DNA of 64,000 nt from Pelargonium tetragonum (taxonomy: Eukaryota; Streptophyta; Magnoliopsida; Geraniales; Geraniaceae). Shown piece by piece: positions 1-13,428 of the stretch. The stretch is from positions 1 to 64,000 of the forward strand of contig JAYMTL010000083.1 in assembly GCA_036897445.1 (NCBI GenBank), given 5' to 3'. Numbering within the stretch: position 1 is the stretch's first letter; every line of letters starts with the position of its first letter. Made by a program: the position numbers and the translations under genes. The notes beneath the pieces are model-generated. The model was given only the letters and a program-made list of their open reading frames with translations, searched no databases and was not told the origin of the DNA.

Positions 1-1506
1 GTCTTAAGTTTTTTCCTATTTATTTCTTCTTTGTAAAAACCCCAGCTATTCTAATTAATTCTAGCTAAGATATAGAGCTCCCCTGTTAAGAATTCCCCGG
101 GTCCGTTTTTCTTGTAATATTAAGTACCTCCTAAATTTCTTATTAGAGTAACCATAGGCAGCCCAAACTAGTAAGAAAATACAACTTAATTACCTTCTAA
201 CCTAAACTAAACAGGAAGGAAAAAGATTTAACTCTTAACCCTCGCTATAATAAGACAGAGTACGGACCGAATACATGAGTTCAAGCCCCATCCCATATTG
301 TATAACCGAAGGCTTCCTATATCCTAGGGGAAAGCTTGGGGCTGCTATAAGGCAGAGGCTCAAGCAGTATCCTTTAGTATTTAGTATAAGTAACTGCAGA
401 AGACAGCGAAAGTCTCTCTTTTACAGGCAGGATAAATCCAAATAAAAGGAACTTCCCTGTTTTACACGACCACCCCTTCTTAGTATTTGTTAAGAAACTA
501 CTAACTCTTCATTTTCACTCTACTTACCAACAGTAGTTTGATAGTAACTCCCCCTAAGGCAGTCCCTAGTACACCCTCTTATTTAAGCTTAGCTGTAATT
601 AGAAAAACCCAAGAATGTCTTTTAAAAAAGAATGATATTCCTCGCCTGTAAAGAACCGACTAAAGGGAAGGTTTCCGACCCAAGCAAGGGATACACGCGA
701 CTTAAGAGGCCTAGAGCTATAATTAAGAGGTTAATAAATGGATTTATAAGAGAAGAAAGTCAAGTACCCAATATTCCGTGGAAAATCAGAGCAAACCTCA
801 CTCCCTAAAAATTCCTGCTACTTTATCTTTATTAAGACATCGGAGGAGGCTATAACTTATACTTTTCCGCAGTAGATATTCCTGAAAATCGAAATCGAGA
901 AGAAACCCCTAAGAAGATTTACAAGGAAGTATATAAGGGTTTACCCTATAGGGAAGAGTTTGAAACTAAAAATACAGACTCTTGACTAACAAGCATCCTA
1001 CTATAAATAACAGGAAAATTTTTTTAAGGATAATAAAAGTGGCGGAAGCAATATAGGTAACTCTCCTTGAGGGGGCGCTTTGTTCATACGTAAAGAGTAC
1101 ACTAAATCTACAAAATGTACAAAAAAAGACTACTAAGGAGCTTTTTGAGGAAAGGGTTTCTAAACTCCTTGTAATATTCCCTCTTTTTGGCTAGGTTAGA
1201 TGTCTACTAATTATTTATATAGTTATAGTACTTGCTCTATAATCTTTAAAAGAAACCTAAGTTCTTAGCCCCAAATAGGGTAATTCTTCTTCCACATTAA
1301 TATGTTAATGAAGACTCTTGATAAAATCAGTAAAGTCGTGAGGCTCTTATATGTTAAAATCTTTATTGTAAAGAAAAAGACTTAATTCTTATAGAAACCC
1401 TTATTTATCCGTACTTTCAATATTATAATTTGCACAAGCAGACTTAGTAGGAATCCTATTATTTCAAAGAACAAAACGTGATATTTTGAAAGGGTATAAA
1501 GAAGCT

Positions 1507-1517
1507 GGATTTGAACC
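1507..1517 (-). pseudogene. tRNA T-arm-like fragment
   Basis: Read on the minus strand, this is an exact GGTTCAAATCC, the T-stem end and T-loop core common in organellar tRNAs. The flanks do not fold into a cloverleaf: only two or three T-stem pairs survive and no clear anticodon arm is visible upstream. It is either a relic of a decayed tRNA gene or, less likely, chance. The isotype cannot be assigned. Confidence 0.2.
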
Positions 1518-2069
1518 CATGCGTCTGGGTATAATCAATTCGTGACTTAACACAGAATTTTAGAGTCTCCTTTTTGAGGTAGTTGATATTTGGATTTCTT
1601 ATGCTTTTCGGTTTCTGCGCGAAACTAAAGGAGTTCCTCTACTAAGTGAATGTTGTAATTGTGGAATTAATAAGCGCAGGAGACAAATATACAAATTAGG
1701 ATAACAGGGGAGTCTCTATCTAAAAAGGTCCTTTTCTGTATATCTAAATTTTACTTTTACTACGTAGACTCAAAGTTTAAATACTTGGATTCTTAATTGT
1801 ACTCGAGCCTCAAAAGGAAGTACTACGACACACCCACTGTCCCTGAATTGGTAATTTACCTTGTTTAGACTTAGATCTTATAAGAGCAAAGCAGAATTTT
1901 AAGTATATTTTTATAAGAGAAACTTAAGTTATGCAGGTTATATAAAACTAGGGGTCCCGCGTAAAAAGCACGAGTTTAAACTTCTGACATTCTCGAACGA
2001 GCACATTAAACTACTCAAACTTATACCCTAAAAACGCCCCTACTAACCATTATCAGAGTTGTCCTAGAG

Positions 2070-2083
2070 CCCCCCGGGGGGGG
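2070..2083. repeat. C6G8 homopolymer palindrome
   Basis: Six C are followed directly by eight G, with a flanking G before and C after. The central 12 bases are a perfect palindrome. In DNA of about 36% G+C such a tract is exceptional. It could form a very stable hairpin or a slippage-prone G tract. It could also be a sequencing or assembly artefact, since homopolymer junctions are error-prone. Confidence 0.9.
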
Positions 2084-5000
2084 CAAAGTATCCTTACATA
2101 CAAGGTCCTTATAATAAGAACTTAGAAAGCCTCAAATTTAGATACAGTCTCTCATAGCCCATAGGATTGACAATAGATAGAGAAACTCGTCTCTCAAAAT
2201 AAGGACAAATCTCATATGATGCATCAACTTTTTCGAAGTGAGGACTTTCTTTCATTTTTGATACCAGATATAAAATAAGCTAGCCAAGAAACTTTCCTGT
2301 GCAATAAAAGGGTATCAGAAAAATCTACCTTGAGACCCCTTTCTGCCCACTTACCCTCCTAAATACAACTCAAAAAAACATAAAATTTTCACATTATGAC
2401 TCAGCCCCCAAACGAATAAGAGTTTCATGCAATTGACTAAAGCCTTTTCATTAATATAATGTGTATCCCTTTAAAAAATCCTAAGTAAATCCAGAAATTA
2501 GAAAACTCTTTTTTAATAAGTGCGGGTACATTTAAGAAAAAACTTACAAAGAAACCTATTAGCTAAAATGAAGTTAGGTAAGAGACATTAATAAATGTAT
2601 AGCTTCAACTAAAAAAGGATCTCTAAGAGCACTATTACATAGAGTGTCGATAAAACCCAAATTCTTAAGTTTTCCTGCAAACGCTCTCCTACCCATCCGC
2701 CCTTCCGGTTAAAATTTAGGGTATGAAATTCTAAACAAAAGACAGCACCAAGTATTCTCTTAGAATTGAGGAGAAGTCCTTTATCGTTTTGCCGCTATAA
2801 GTCCCGTTAAGGAATACAAACTAGAAGAAAGGTAATTGCAACTAAACTATGATTGTTCAATTGCTTGTAATTTCTTTAGTAACTCAAACATGGAACAAAT
2901 GAAAAAATTTCTTACGAAAGTGGACCTTATTCTTGAGTTTTAAAGCTTTTAAGTTGGTGTAGGAAAGTCTCTAGTTACAACTATAGGAATTAAGAATATC
3001 GCTAGCGGGATGCCTAAGTAAATAATGAGTCATATTAATATAGAAACCTATCTCAAAAATGAAACCGGCGGTAGTTTTTTTTTTACTTTCTAATTTCCGG
3101 TTCTGTAGTTTATTTACTAACATATTAGCTCTTATATTCGCTTACGTAAAACATAAGTTTCCCACTCTTCATCTTCAGAAGAGCTTCGTAACTTCTAATA
3201 AAAGAAATTTGCGCGATAGCTGTAAAGTAGGCTTAATGTAATATGATGAGCCCCTTACTTTTTAGTAGTGTATCTTTACAGTAAAGTTTTTTCTAGACAA
3301 TAGGTTTTATCTTCTTCTAAATCAAAAGCACTTCCCATTTTAAAACTTACCTCACTCTACAGGAATTCTTGGTTACCCGTAAAGTAGATAAAATTCAGGG
3401 TTCCCCCCTTTTTAGTTTATTTAAGTTTAGGAGTTTTTAAAGTTACCCGCTCCAGTAACCCGGGTGCTTATTAATTTCCAATTTCGTTTTGTCAAAGTTC
3501 CGCCAGAAAAATCAAAATGAAGTGTTTATCTATTTATCAGGATTATATATACTCGTAATCCGGTGTAGTTAAACCGAGTATTCAATTAAGTACTAAGTAA
3601 TAGACCACAACCAAAATTATGAATTATGATATAAACAAGTTCCCGCAGTAGATTATTCTTTTACATTCTATATTAAATTTACGGGAATTTTTATGGTAGA
3701 TAAGTGCTCTAATATTTTTTTATAACCTAAGTGAATGTATTAATGTAATTCTCGTCAAATTTAAAGTTAAAGAAAAGGAAAGGTTCCACTCTCTTCGGCT
3801 ATCACATATTAAGAGCTTTCCTGACTTCAAACAAGTAAAACAAAGTATAAAAAAGTAACACAGGGGTTAAAAACGAGGACCCTAATGCCATTAAACTTGT
3901 TTAGAAAGATACCTAGGGTGGTAACTCTATAACATAATAACAGAGAACCAGTACTTAACCCTGTACAATAGAGGCTCTTTGTCTGGTGAGATTAAGTACT
4001 AAAATTTATAATAAAGGTAAACTAGCTCCCTCTTGCTTTATAGGGTGCCTGGCGTTGGAAACCAATGCATGTCGGAAAAGGAAGCCCCGTTTTAACATGT
4101 AAAATTCCTTCTGAGTCCTTAATACACTTAAATAGTACAAAACTCTTATAATATTAGTAAGTAGGAGATTCCCGCTAAAGTTTTACTGGAAAGGACGTAA
4201 CATTTAAATATTTATATTAGTTTTTTTAACAAAGTATCTTAATAAAAAAGTCTTCCTTTAGGCTTGTACTACCTTCGATGCAAAAAGTTGTCTGTATTAA
4301 GCCAAGCTAGAACCTAAGATTGTCGCCTCCTTGGGAAAGTAGTTCTCTCTTCCTATAAAATAAAAAAGAAAACACCTAGCTCTAGACTTGTTACTTAAGT
4401 TTCTGCTTATAACCTTTTACCTATTTCACCGAACCCCTCCTTGGAAGTTTTATAGGTATTGAAATTTTTTAGTCTGTGACCTATTCATTCTAATAGTATA
4501 CTACCCTGCCTTTTAATTAGCTAAAGTTGTAAGTAGGGCTTTTCTAATATGTTCTAGATTAAAAGACTTAGGGCATCTTTTTACAAATTCCTTTAAGTTC
4601 CAGACCTTTGCTGTATCTGAATTTTCTACTGCATAGATATGAAGTTCGAGTTTTTAGGTGGGTATCCGCTATCTAGAATTTTGGTTATGCAAGCTTAAAG
4701 GTTTCTTTCTTTTAAAAGGAGCATCAAGGGCTCTTTGATACTGCTGCATAAGGGCAGGGGCTAAATTTCTAGGTAATCCCTCAAGTGATATAAAAGATTT
4801 CGAGCCTAAAGGGCCCCTTAAAATTGTTGGTTGTTACCTTACTGCTTCCAGTGGCCTATAAAATAACTTTAGTAATTTCTTGCGATTATACTATTATACT
4901 TATGTAATGTAATGAGAATGAGGAATAAGTCCTTGTAAAGTAAAAAACCTAGAATTAATCAGTTAGAAGCAGATCTCTTTCTTTGATTCTTTGAAGCTTA

Positions 5001-8000
5001 TATTCACATGACTTTGTCGCCTAGAAAAAAGCATTTAATCTCCTGTTTTACCCTTTGTTGTAATACCAGGGTGCCTCAAAAATAAAAGCGTTTGCTACAT
5101 CTCCATAAAACAGAACTCTAGTTAATCTAGAAAGGGCTTTATTCTCTCTTTCATATCCGGCTCTTTTTTAACTAAAAAATTTTCTTAGTCTAAGCAAAAA
5201 CCTTGTAGGATAAGATCTCTATACTCCATTTTCAAAATTTCTTTGCTTAAAAAGGAACACTCGATTATCCAAAGCTCAGGACTGTCTTTAGATTAGAGTA
5301 GCTAAAAACTAAAAAGGAGCAAGATAACCAAAGTTCGACACTATTTGTAAAAGTCTAACCGAGATAAAACCTTTCCAGTGCCAGTGTAAAAATTTCAAAA
5401 CTTATTTTTATCAAAAGTGAATAACAGAACCCTAAAACTACATATCTTTTTGTCTCCTAAAATCTTTTGAGTTTCCAAGGGACTCTACAAGGATTTCGTT
5501 TTGTGCTAAGAAAAAGAAGTAAATGGCTGGTGTAAAACTCTTCTATAAAAAGTTTCGCTTAAATTTAGCGCGGGTGAGGTCCTACCATATAGATATAGAT
5601 TAGAAGTTTGTCACGGAACTCCTCTATTAACCAGGTTTCGAGTAGATTTATAAGATTCAAGATACAAGATATATTAAATTATAAAGCACTACTTCATTAC
5701 AATCTAATACGTAATATAAGGGCAAAACTAAAGAGAATCCCTCAAATCCTTTCGCCTTTTGTATGAGGCTCATCTATCTTCTATCTAAAATCTTGTCTGT
5801 GAAAGCTCTAAAAAGTTAGAGAAGTAAACTAACAACGGGGCTCTTTATACTTTGTATATACTAATAAAGTATCTAAAAGCAAAAAACCCAGCCCCGGCGG
5901 CAAGCTGAAGTCAACACGCATCTACTAAACTCTGTGCTTTTACAGTTTTACAGGGTTAGGCCCAGTTAAGCTTATTCTTTAGCTCATTTCCAGTATTTTA
6001 AGGGCTCTTAAATTTCTATTCTTTTACTAATGCCTGGGATTCCTTCTAGGTCTGTTAACTTTATGTGGGTTTTTACTGCCCTTTAAAGTCAGAAAACAGA
6101 AACCTCGGGGAAGGAGCTCTCTTGACTCTCAGCCCTTTTCTATTACTTGGGGTACAGAGTACTCTACCTTATCCGTTATATATATAGACCCGTTTATCCC
6201 ATGAGTTCTTTAGTTGTAACTTCAGAATACCCTAGAGGAATAAAGTACTTTCCTGTTTATACGACGGTATCTCCTTAAATCGTATAGACCTCCCCGCTTT
6301 TGAATTTTCCTCCTCAGAAGCCCCGAAGTATTCAAATAGCTTGCCTCTACTCCAAACTCTCTGGATAAACTTCTCTCGAAAAAGGTAAGACGTAAACAAA
6401 GAATTTTAAAACGATAGGCTTGAGTTGAGCTTTTGCCGCGGCCTGGAAAAACTCGGTTACTTTTCTATTTTGTAAAATCTAACTGTTACTAAGTTGCAAC
6501 GGGCACGCCAAACCTTATATCTATAACATCGAAATGCCTCTAAAGAAGATTTTTTTAACAAAACTTTTTCTAACGCATACCCAGGCTAAGCCTAAGAATT
6601 TACCCTTATCCCATAAAGTCCAAACTTGTTTAATATTTAAAAAACCTAAGTTTAACCGCCCGGATCCTTTTATTTCCCTCTTGTTAATTTGCCCTTGTGG
6701 TTTGTCTTTTTACAATTAAAACCAGAATTTAGAATATCCTGTTAATTCTAGCTACCCTACTGCTAAAAAAAAGAACTAAAGGGTACCGAACCCAGGCCCC
6801 TATACTCCTCCGTCTACAGGTCTAGTTTCACTTAATTTTGACTCATAGAAAAAATCTGCCCTAGAGATTTCCTTTTCAAAAAATATCGTCATACACTTGA
6901 AGAAAAAACTATATCCTTATTTTATATTATCTGCCTCAGTCTTCTAAACGCAAGATTCTTTGGTAATTTGGTACCTATTGCTTAGAAAACGCGGCACCAA
7001 AATATCTTTTAGGGGGAACCCAGAACTCCGGAGGATACTGCATCTATAAAAATATCAGAGTACTTTACACAATTTCAGAACCTGAAACAAAAAATAAGGT
7101 CCTTAAAATTATCAAGTATATAAATGACTCCTTTACCGGAACCTTTTGTATAATCCCGACAATCCTCCCGCAAACTAATCTTCGATACCTTTGCTTTATT
7201 TTACTGTAACACACTTAAGGCGCCTGTACTCTCATAAGGAGGTTGGAATCCTAATTTATAAAAACAGAACATGAAGTTAGTAATATGTAGTACTGAAAAC
7301 AAGAGAATCCAAACAAGTTTTTTAAAGGATTTAATTCCGTCAGGCTTACTGACCCCCCCCTTTTTAGCGCGACCCTTGATTGCGGGGTTTATAGGAACTC
7401 GGACTTTATGCAAATCTCGAAAAATCCATATAAAAAGGAAAATACCGGCTCCCAAATTCGAAATAAAACCACTTTGCTGGGCACACGGGCTCTTGTTTTG
7501 AGAAAATTTTTCTATAGTTTCTGCCTTTTCCGAAACATATTTAAAGTAAAAGGTAAAGAATTTAGTGAATGTCTTTTCCGGGAAAGACTTCCTTTAGAGT
7601 ACAATTTCTGTTTAAACTAGATACACATTTAAGAAATTCTAGGGCATATAAAACCTGGGAGCGCTTTTCAAAATTGAAGATACGGGTCTAAGGATTCTAA
7701 CCGCGTTATGGGACCCGGGTTACTAAAAATGACTTGGCGGTGATAAAAGGCTTGCAATTGCAATATAGATTCTAGAACTTAGAGCTGTACTTTGTTCCGT
7801 TAATAGAAACTCGTGAGTAAAGCTATAAAAATAACAAGTATTAAGTTGAAATAAGAGTGGCTCTTTATAGGATTTCCTGTTGTGAGTACCCCTTTATTAA
7901 CAGGAATTCATAAGGCTTAAAAATAAACTAGCGTTTCGGATCTATCACTCAGAGTTTAACTTCAAAATAAGATGATGGGAATTCCCGTAATATAAAATCC

Positions 8001-8569
8001 TATTTTAAATCTTTTACCAGCTTAACCTAGCGCTGAATAGACTAAGAAACGCTTAAAAAAGTCTTGCCTATATCAAGAGTATAAATAGCAAGCTACCTTT
8101 CCGACAAAGGCTTTCTATAATATTATGAAAAGAGGATCCAAAAGGACCCCGACTTATAGCACTAAGTTTCTAATTCCACTCCCGTTCCAATTTTATCCAC
8201 AGAGTATAGGAACCCTTGTCCCGGAATGCACTAGCCGAAGCTCTGGGCGCATCCCTTCTAATACCTTGTAAAAGTAAGAAAACTAAAGCAATAGGCGGGT
8301 TTCCTAGGAGTAAAAGCCCCTGGAAAGTGCAAAAGACTGCCGTATACTTAAAAGGAGTTTTTGAAGATTTTAAGATAACGAAATTTCAATTTAGGGCGCC
8401 CGTTTTTCCTTTATTTACTGTACTACCTCAGAGCGAATCTCTTATTCCTGGGGAGCTTCCTAGGTATAGCCTTCATTTTTATAAATATTCGATATTAATT
8501 ACTCCTTATTCTTACAACTCTTACTTAGTTCTTATCTTCTTGTTAATTGACTTATTTGTTAGTTTTTGA

Positions 8570-8720
8570 GCTATACTACTAATATGGGTCTTAGCTGTTA
8601 TTTCCCGCCTTAGGGTTCTAATTGTTACCTGTACTTATTACTGTAGCTACTTCCTGTCGTAGCTTAGACTCTATATAGTTCTTATAGTAAAGATAGCTAC
8701 TCCTTCTAGCAAAGCTGGAT
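8570..8720 (+). repeat. short T-rich TAG/CTTA-type segment
   Basis: This stretch is unusually T-rich and dense in words such as TAGCTA, CTTATAG and TGTAGCTA, matching the style of the longer blocks at 32.0-33.7 and 56.6-57.95 kb. The assignment to that family rests on shared word usage, not on a long alignment, so it is tentative. Confidence 0.35.
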
Positions 8721-11700
8721 CTTGAAACAAAATAATAGGAGAACTCCCTTTTTATTTTAGACAGATTCGTTTGTCTGGTTGAGAATTCCGCTTTTACTAG
8801 CATAAAAGCTTCCCGCAAGTATCTTTGGGATCTTTCTTTTTGTTTTACTTTATATTTATACCGGGATTCCTAATATTTATACAAGTTTGAAAGGTGTAAT
8901 ACAAGGGATATCCTTTATCAAGAGGAATTGTAAAGCTTAGAAAGTTGTTTGTACTGTTAGATAAAAGTTACTTATTCTATACCAATTAAAACTTCTTTTT
9001 TGCCTTTGAAAGGTTATGGAAAACTAAAAGATTTACGCTAGCTTTATCAATTGCAAAATACCTTAGAATATCATATAACTTCCTAAGTAGATCCCGAACA
9101 AGTAAAATCTCTAACTTTTGTCCTATAATGCAATCAATACCGAATTTCCTTAAATTCTTCATGAAAAAAGTCGAACAGGGTCTTTATTTATTGCCCGCCC
9201 TTTTGCTCAGGGATACCTTATCAAGCAAAAACCTAGGTATCGCAGATAAGCAACTCCTTCCTCTTTAAATTACAGAACTGCTACTGGTGGTGGGTGAAGA
9301 GGTAAAAACGAATTAAAATAAAGAAACTTTTAGGAGGTCCTAGTTTTGACTTCATAGCTCTAGAAGGAATCCTAAAAGGAGAACCCTATACTAAATAAAT
9401 AAAGAAAGACCCTCTTAATTGTGAAAGAGTCCATTTTGTATAGCGTAAAAAGTACCACCTTTATAAAACCATAAAAGGTTTCTTCTTTACTTTTACAGGA
9501 TGAGGGGTTAAGCTAGAACGCATCCTATTTTCTTAAGAGGTCCGCTATCGTCCAGAATTTCTTAAAAGAACGCCCATAGCAAAGGGTTTCTTTCCTTCCC
9601 TAGGTACCCAAACTTTTGATAAAAGAGACTTTGGCAATTTGGTACTGTTCTAATCGATATGTATGTCTTCCTTTTTCGTGAGTCTTTACTGGAAGAAAGG
9701 GTGTAATATCTATAAGGCCTCTCCAGTAGAGTATATACTCTTACTCTGGGGCTTGAACTCCTGCCTTTCCTGCTTCTGAACTCAGTATCGGTATCCTCTT
9801 AATACCTATAGCCTTAGTCTTTGATCTTTTTTAGGATTCTCTTGTTAGGAGTTGCCTTTACTTCCCCGGATCCTCTTCTAAGTCTTGTTACAGAGTTAGA
9901 CTTAGCAACAAAACAGGATTAAATGAACATGTACGGGCTCTTCTTTATCTGAACAAAAGGAAAAGTCTCACTCAGTTTGTAAAAATAGGTCCTTAAATCT
10001 TTATATGGGGAATCTATTCCTTAAGTTACTGTCCTTAGGGCCTTTCTAAGGAGTTAATCATTCCCTATTCTAGAGCTACTCCTTACTTACCTGTTACCTT
10101 AGCAACCTTATGCATAGCTTATTTCTCTATCTGTATATTATCCACCATAGATAGCTCTAGGAGTGTAGTAAAACTTTCCGTCCAATTAATAGTAATAGGA
10201 GTGAATTACTGGTCTGGAGACCCAGATACCCTTTAAAATACCAAAAATCTTACTTTCTTTATAATCGATTTAGAATAGAACAAGGATTCTTTACATCTTT
10301 ACAAATGTTGAATAAAGATAATCCAGATTAAATCAAAAGGGTTAAAAGCTTTCTCTCATAGGGGCCTAAAACTTAAAAGGAGCCTTTTTTATTACCCCGG
10401 AAATTCTATTTACCACTTAAATCAAGCTATCAAAACTAAGTCTCTGCTTTTTGAAAAGTCTTTTACTTTGCTCACAATAAAAAAGAATTAATAGCCAACT
10501 TATCTTGTATAGGATTAACCTGAGCAGGCTTACTAACAGTCTCGAAGGCAAACATCCATGATCTCGCAATAAAGCCTCTTAGAGACCCCAAGTGCAATAC
10601 TGAGAAATAAAAAAGACTCCGACTAGCACAAGCCCATGATTTGCGGCCCCCCAACTAGAATTGCTTAGACCCCTTGACTATGCACCGAGCACCTGCTGCG
10701 TATTTTTAGTATTTTTCGCTTACAACTTAACTGGCCGTTGACTTATAAAAGGACTTTCCTCCCTATTACGATACGTCTCTATAAATTAGAATCTTTTAAA
10801 ATACAACTTCCCCAAAATCCATTTCTTCAATGTCTTTTTTTACTAGGAAGGCCCCCTTACTTTTTGCAAATCTATTTCATAATTTCAGATTCAAAGACCA
10901 AACCAGCCATGGGGCACCCCTACGTTCTAGTTACCTTAATTATGCAACTTATACGAGAGCCCCTTTTTAGTTAGATTACAAGCTTACAAAAACCCGGTTT
11001 AGAAAGAGACTCATTGTGACTTGATCACTTAGCAGAGACAGATAAGAACTCGGGGCTCTAATTTGACAACTGAATACCCAGGTTTATTCGACTTGAACCT
11101 TTGACATATCCGAAAAGAGAGCTTTGATTTAACCAACAAAGGAGTGTTGGATCGTACTAACTATCTTTAATTCGTATAAAAAGCTGGTGGGAAAATTAGG
11201 AGGCGTTCAAGGATATGATGCTTATATAAGCCATTCTAAGACACTTTGTAAATTTTGGATTTCTGAACTCTAGTGTAAAGTTATTCTAGTTTTATTAGTA
11301 CTTTTATCCCCTATTTTTAGGGGAACTCTTGCTCTACCTTCTACTACTTCAAATTTAACCTGAAAATAAATTACTATATACTAAAAGTTTGTAGGGGGGC
11401 TTTTTATTTTGAACTAGCGCCTCTTTTATAATAACTCGCTAAAAGATCCTGCTTAGTAAGGAGTACTTTAAATAGCTAGAGTGAATTAGGATATACCCCA
11501 AACCCCTTTCCTTTATAACCCGATACAATCTGAGAGTTATACGTTTATAACTACCCATGCTACGAAGATTTTTTTTTCATTTTTTTATATCACCAATTAC
11601 TTAGCTTGCCTCGAGTCCCAGATTTGTTATATAACTCAAGAATGTATTATAGTTTGAGCTTCTACTTCGGTTGGGTGTAGCATCCTCAGTAACTTTTCCA

Positions 11701-13410
11701 GATTCTGCTTTCCAAACCCTTTGAGTTTCTATGAAGTCAAAATTCTTCTTAAATAAAATGAAAAAAAAAAGGATCTCTTGTGATTTAATACTTTTTGCCA
11801 GATCCTGGGATCGAAGTCTTGTTATAGGATAGAAACTCATGTAGCGTGATATAGAAAAACCGCCAAGTTAGCTAGAATAAAAGGCTAATCTTCTCCCCTT
11901 TTAAAGCAGGCAAGTTTTTTACTCTGAAAGAGTTGCGCCTCTCAGACCGATACAAATTTAAGCTAATTTTTACAAGTTAACTCTTTTAACTCTGCTTAAC
12001 GAATTTCTCGGGCATCTATTAAAAGCACTTAACAAAAAAACCCGGTAAAAACAAAGAGAATCCTTCTAGGTATGATTTTATCCGTGGGTAACTCAATCTT
12101 GGACAGGTTAAACTTCTTACAAAAAAGTTAGTAACTCTAAGTTCACATATCCTAATTATCCCCTAGTAACTAAATTCTTTAATCTTGTTAGTTTTTCTTA
12201 CGGGACTTTTGCTAGCTAGAAGGGGTAATAAAAACCCAGTGTTTTGAGGTTTAATTGGCGGAGCTCCTGACTTTTTCAATGCAGTAAGGGGATGGTTGTG
12301 CCCAGTTATATAGTACTTTTTACTCTTATTTTATTGGCCGCTATATACAGTATCTTTTGAAGCCCCGCGGCTAACCCGAAGGAATTGCTTAATACGATCA
12401 AGTTTATTCCCTTTTAAGCTTTAACTTTTTAGGTTATATATACGATAGATAACAGGCCCGAATTAAGTATTTAGCTCCAAGGGAACCTCTTGACGCGAAT
12501 CTTATCCTGATTTAGAAAGAGAAGTCCCCTTTTCTCCTTTAAATTTAAGAGGTTTGTTGTATTAGATATAGTTCTGAGACTTCCAGCAATTAACTATATA
12601 AATCCACCAAAACAAGAAGGACTTTTAAAAAGGGGGGGTGTGTACAGCAAGGCCCCGTTTGTTGATAAATATAAAGAAATAGTGAATACGCTTGCGGGGG
12701 CTCGTGGGATCTTCCGATAAAAGCTTAACTTTATAGTGTAAAACCTAAACTGTTAGGGATCCTTTAATGCGCTTTAAATCTTCTATCTACTACATTTAAA
12801 ATTGAAATTTATATGCAGAGTCTACTTTCTGATTCTTACTGGATTTTGGGTTTAGCTACAACTACGATTTAAAATAAGCATAACTTAGTATAATATAAGT
12901 ATAGTCATTTTATAGGGGCTTAAGAGTAACTTAGATATTTGATCTTTTTCTGAAATACCAAAAGGGTTGTCGAGGAGGCTCTCTTGTTAGTAGAAGTATA
13001 AATGACTCTATCGATTATAAGGCGTTACTCGAAGCTTTGAAGAATCTCAGTCTTTTACGTAAAGAATTCACAAAAAGGAATCCTATATAGATATAGAATT
13101 TGCGCAAAGCTCCTTATTTTAGTTGCAGTTAATTTTCATTAAATAAAATTTTGCTTTTCGTATAGTAAAATAAAATGAATATTTAAAAATTTCCTGCTAA
13201 GTAAGAGCTGTGATAAGCTTTAAAGGCAGGAGTATACTTTATGTGTTTGGCTTGTTTCTATTCTTGATTCAAGTTTTTTGCAGGCAAGGCCTTGCATATA
13301 AGTTTATTATAAGGTATAAAGTTTTGCTGATCATCCCCATCTGAAAAAGAAGTCCTATAAAAGGAGGGGTATACTTAAAAAAAGGATTTTCTTTACTTGC
13401 GTTTAGTTTC

Positions 13411-13428
13411 ATCATTCATTATTCATTA
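13411..13428. repeat. short ATTC microsatellite
   Basis: An imperfect run of CATT/ATTC tetranucleotide units about 18 bases long, consistent with replication slippage in non-coding DNA. Confidence 0.8.

Larger units (their letters stand above)
1..8215. other. gene-free AT-rich spacer
   Basis: No supportable gene lies here. Stops (especially TAA and TAG) are dense in all six frames, and the few open frames of 60-84 codons give unrecognised translations. The stretch holds a tRNA T-arm-like fragment on the minus strand (1507-1517), a C6G8 tract (2070-2083), and many short pseudo-palindromic clusters of the form purine-GG / N / CC-pyrimidine, roughly one per 100-200 bases. At 7201-7620 three frames on both strands are open together, which marks a stop-poor patch more than coding selection. 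Confidence 0.8.

Noticed and set aside
1699-1708. GGATAACAGG, as found in the 23S rRNA peptidyl-transferase region
   Set aside because: Only 10 bases match and the flanks do not continue the rRNA sequence.
7201-7620. Overlapping open frames on both strands (84, 76 and 70 codons)
   Set aside because: Openness in three frames at once reflects a local lack of stops. No translation looks like a known protein and at most one could be real.
8216-8569. Longest open frame (117 codons, plus strand)
   Set aside because: TTG start, no recognisable domain, and a length matching the chance maximum for 64 kb of this composition. The hydrophobic tail comes from T-rich sequence.
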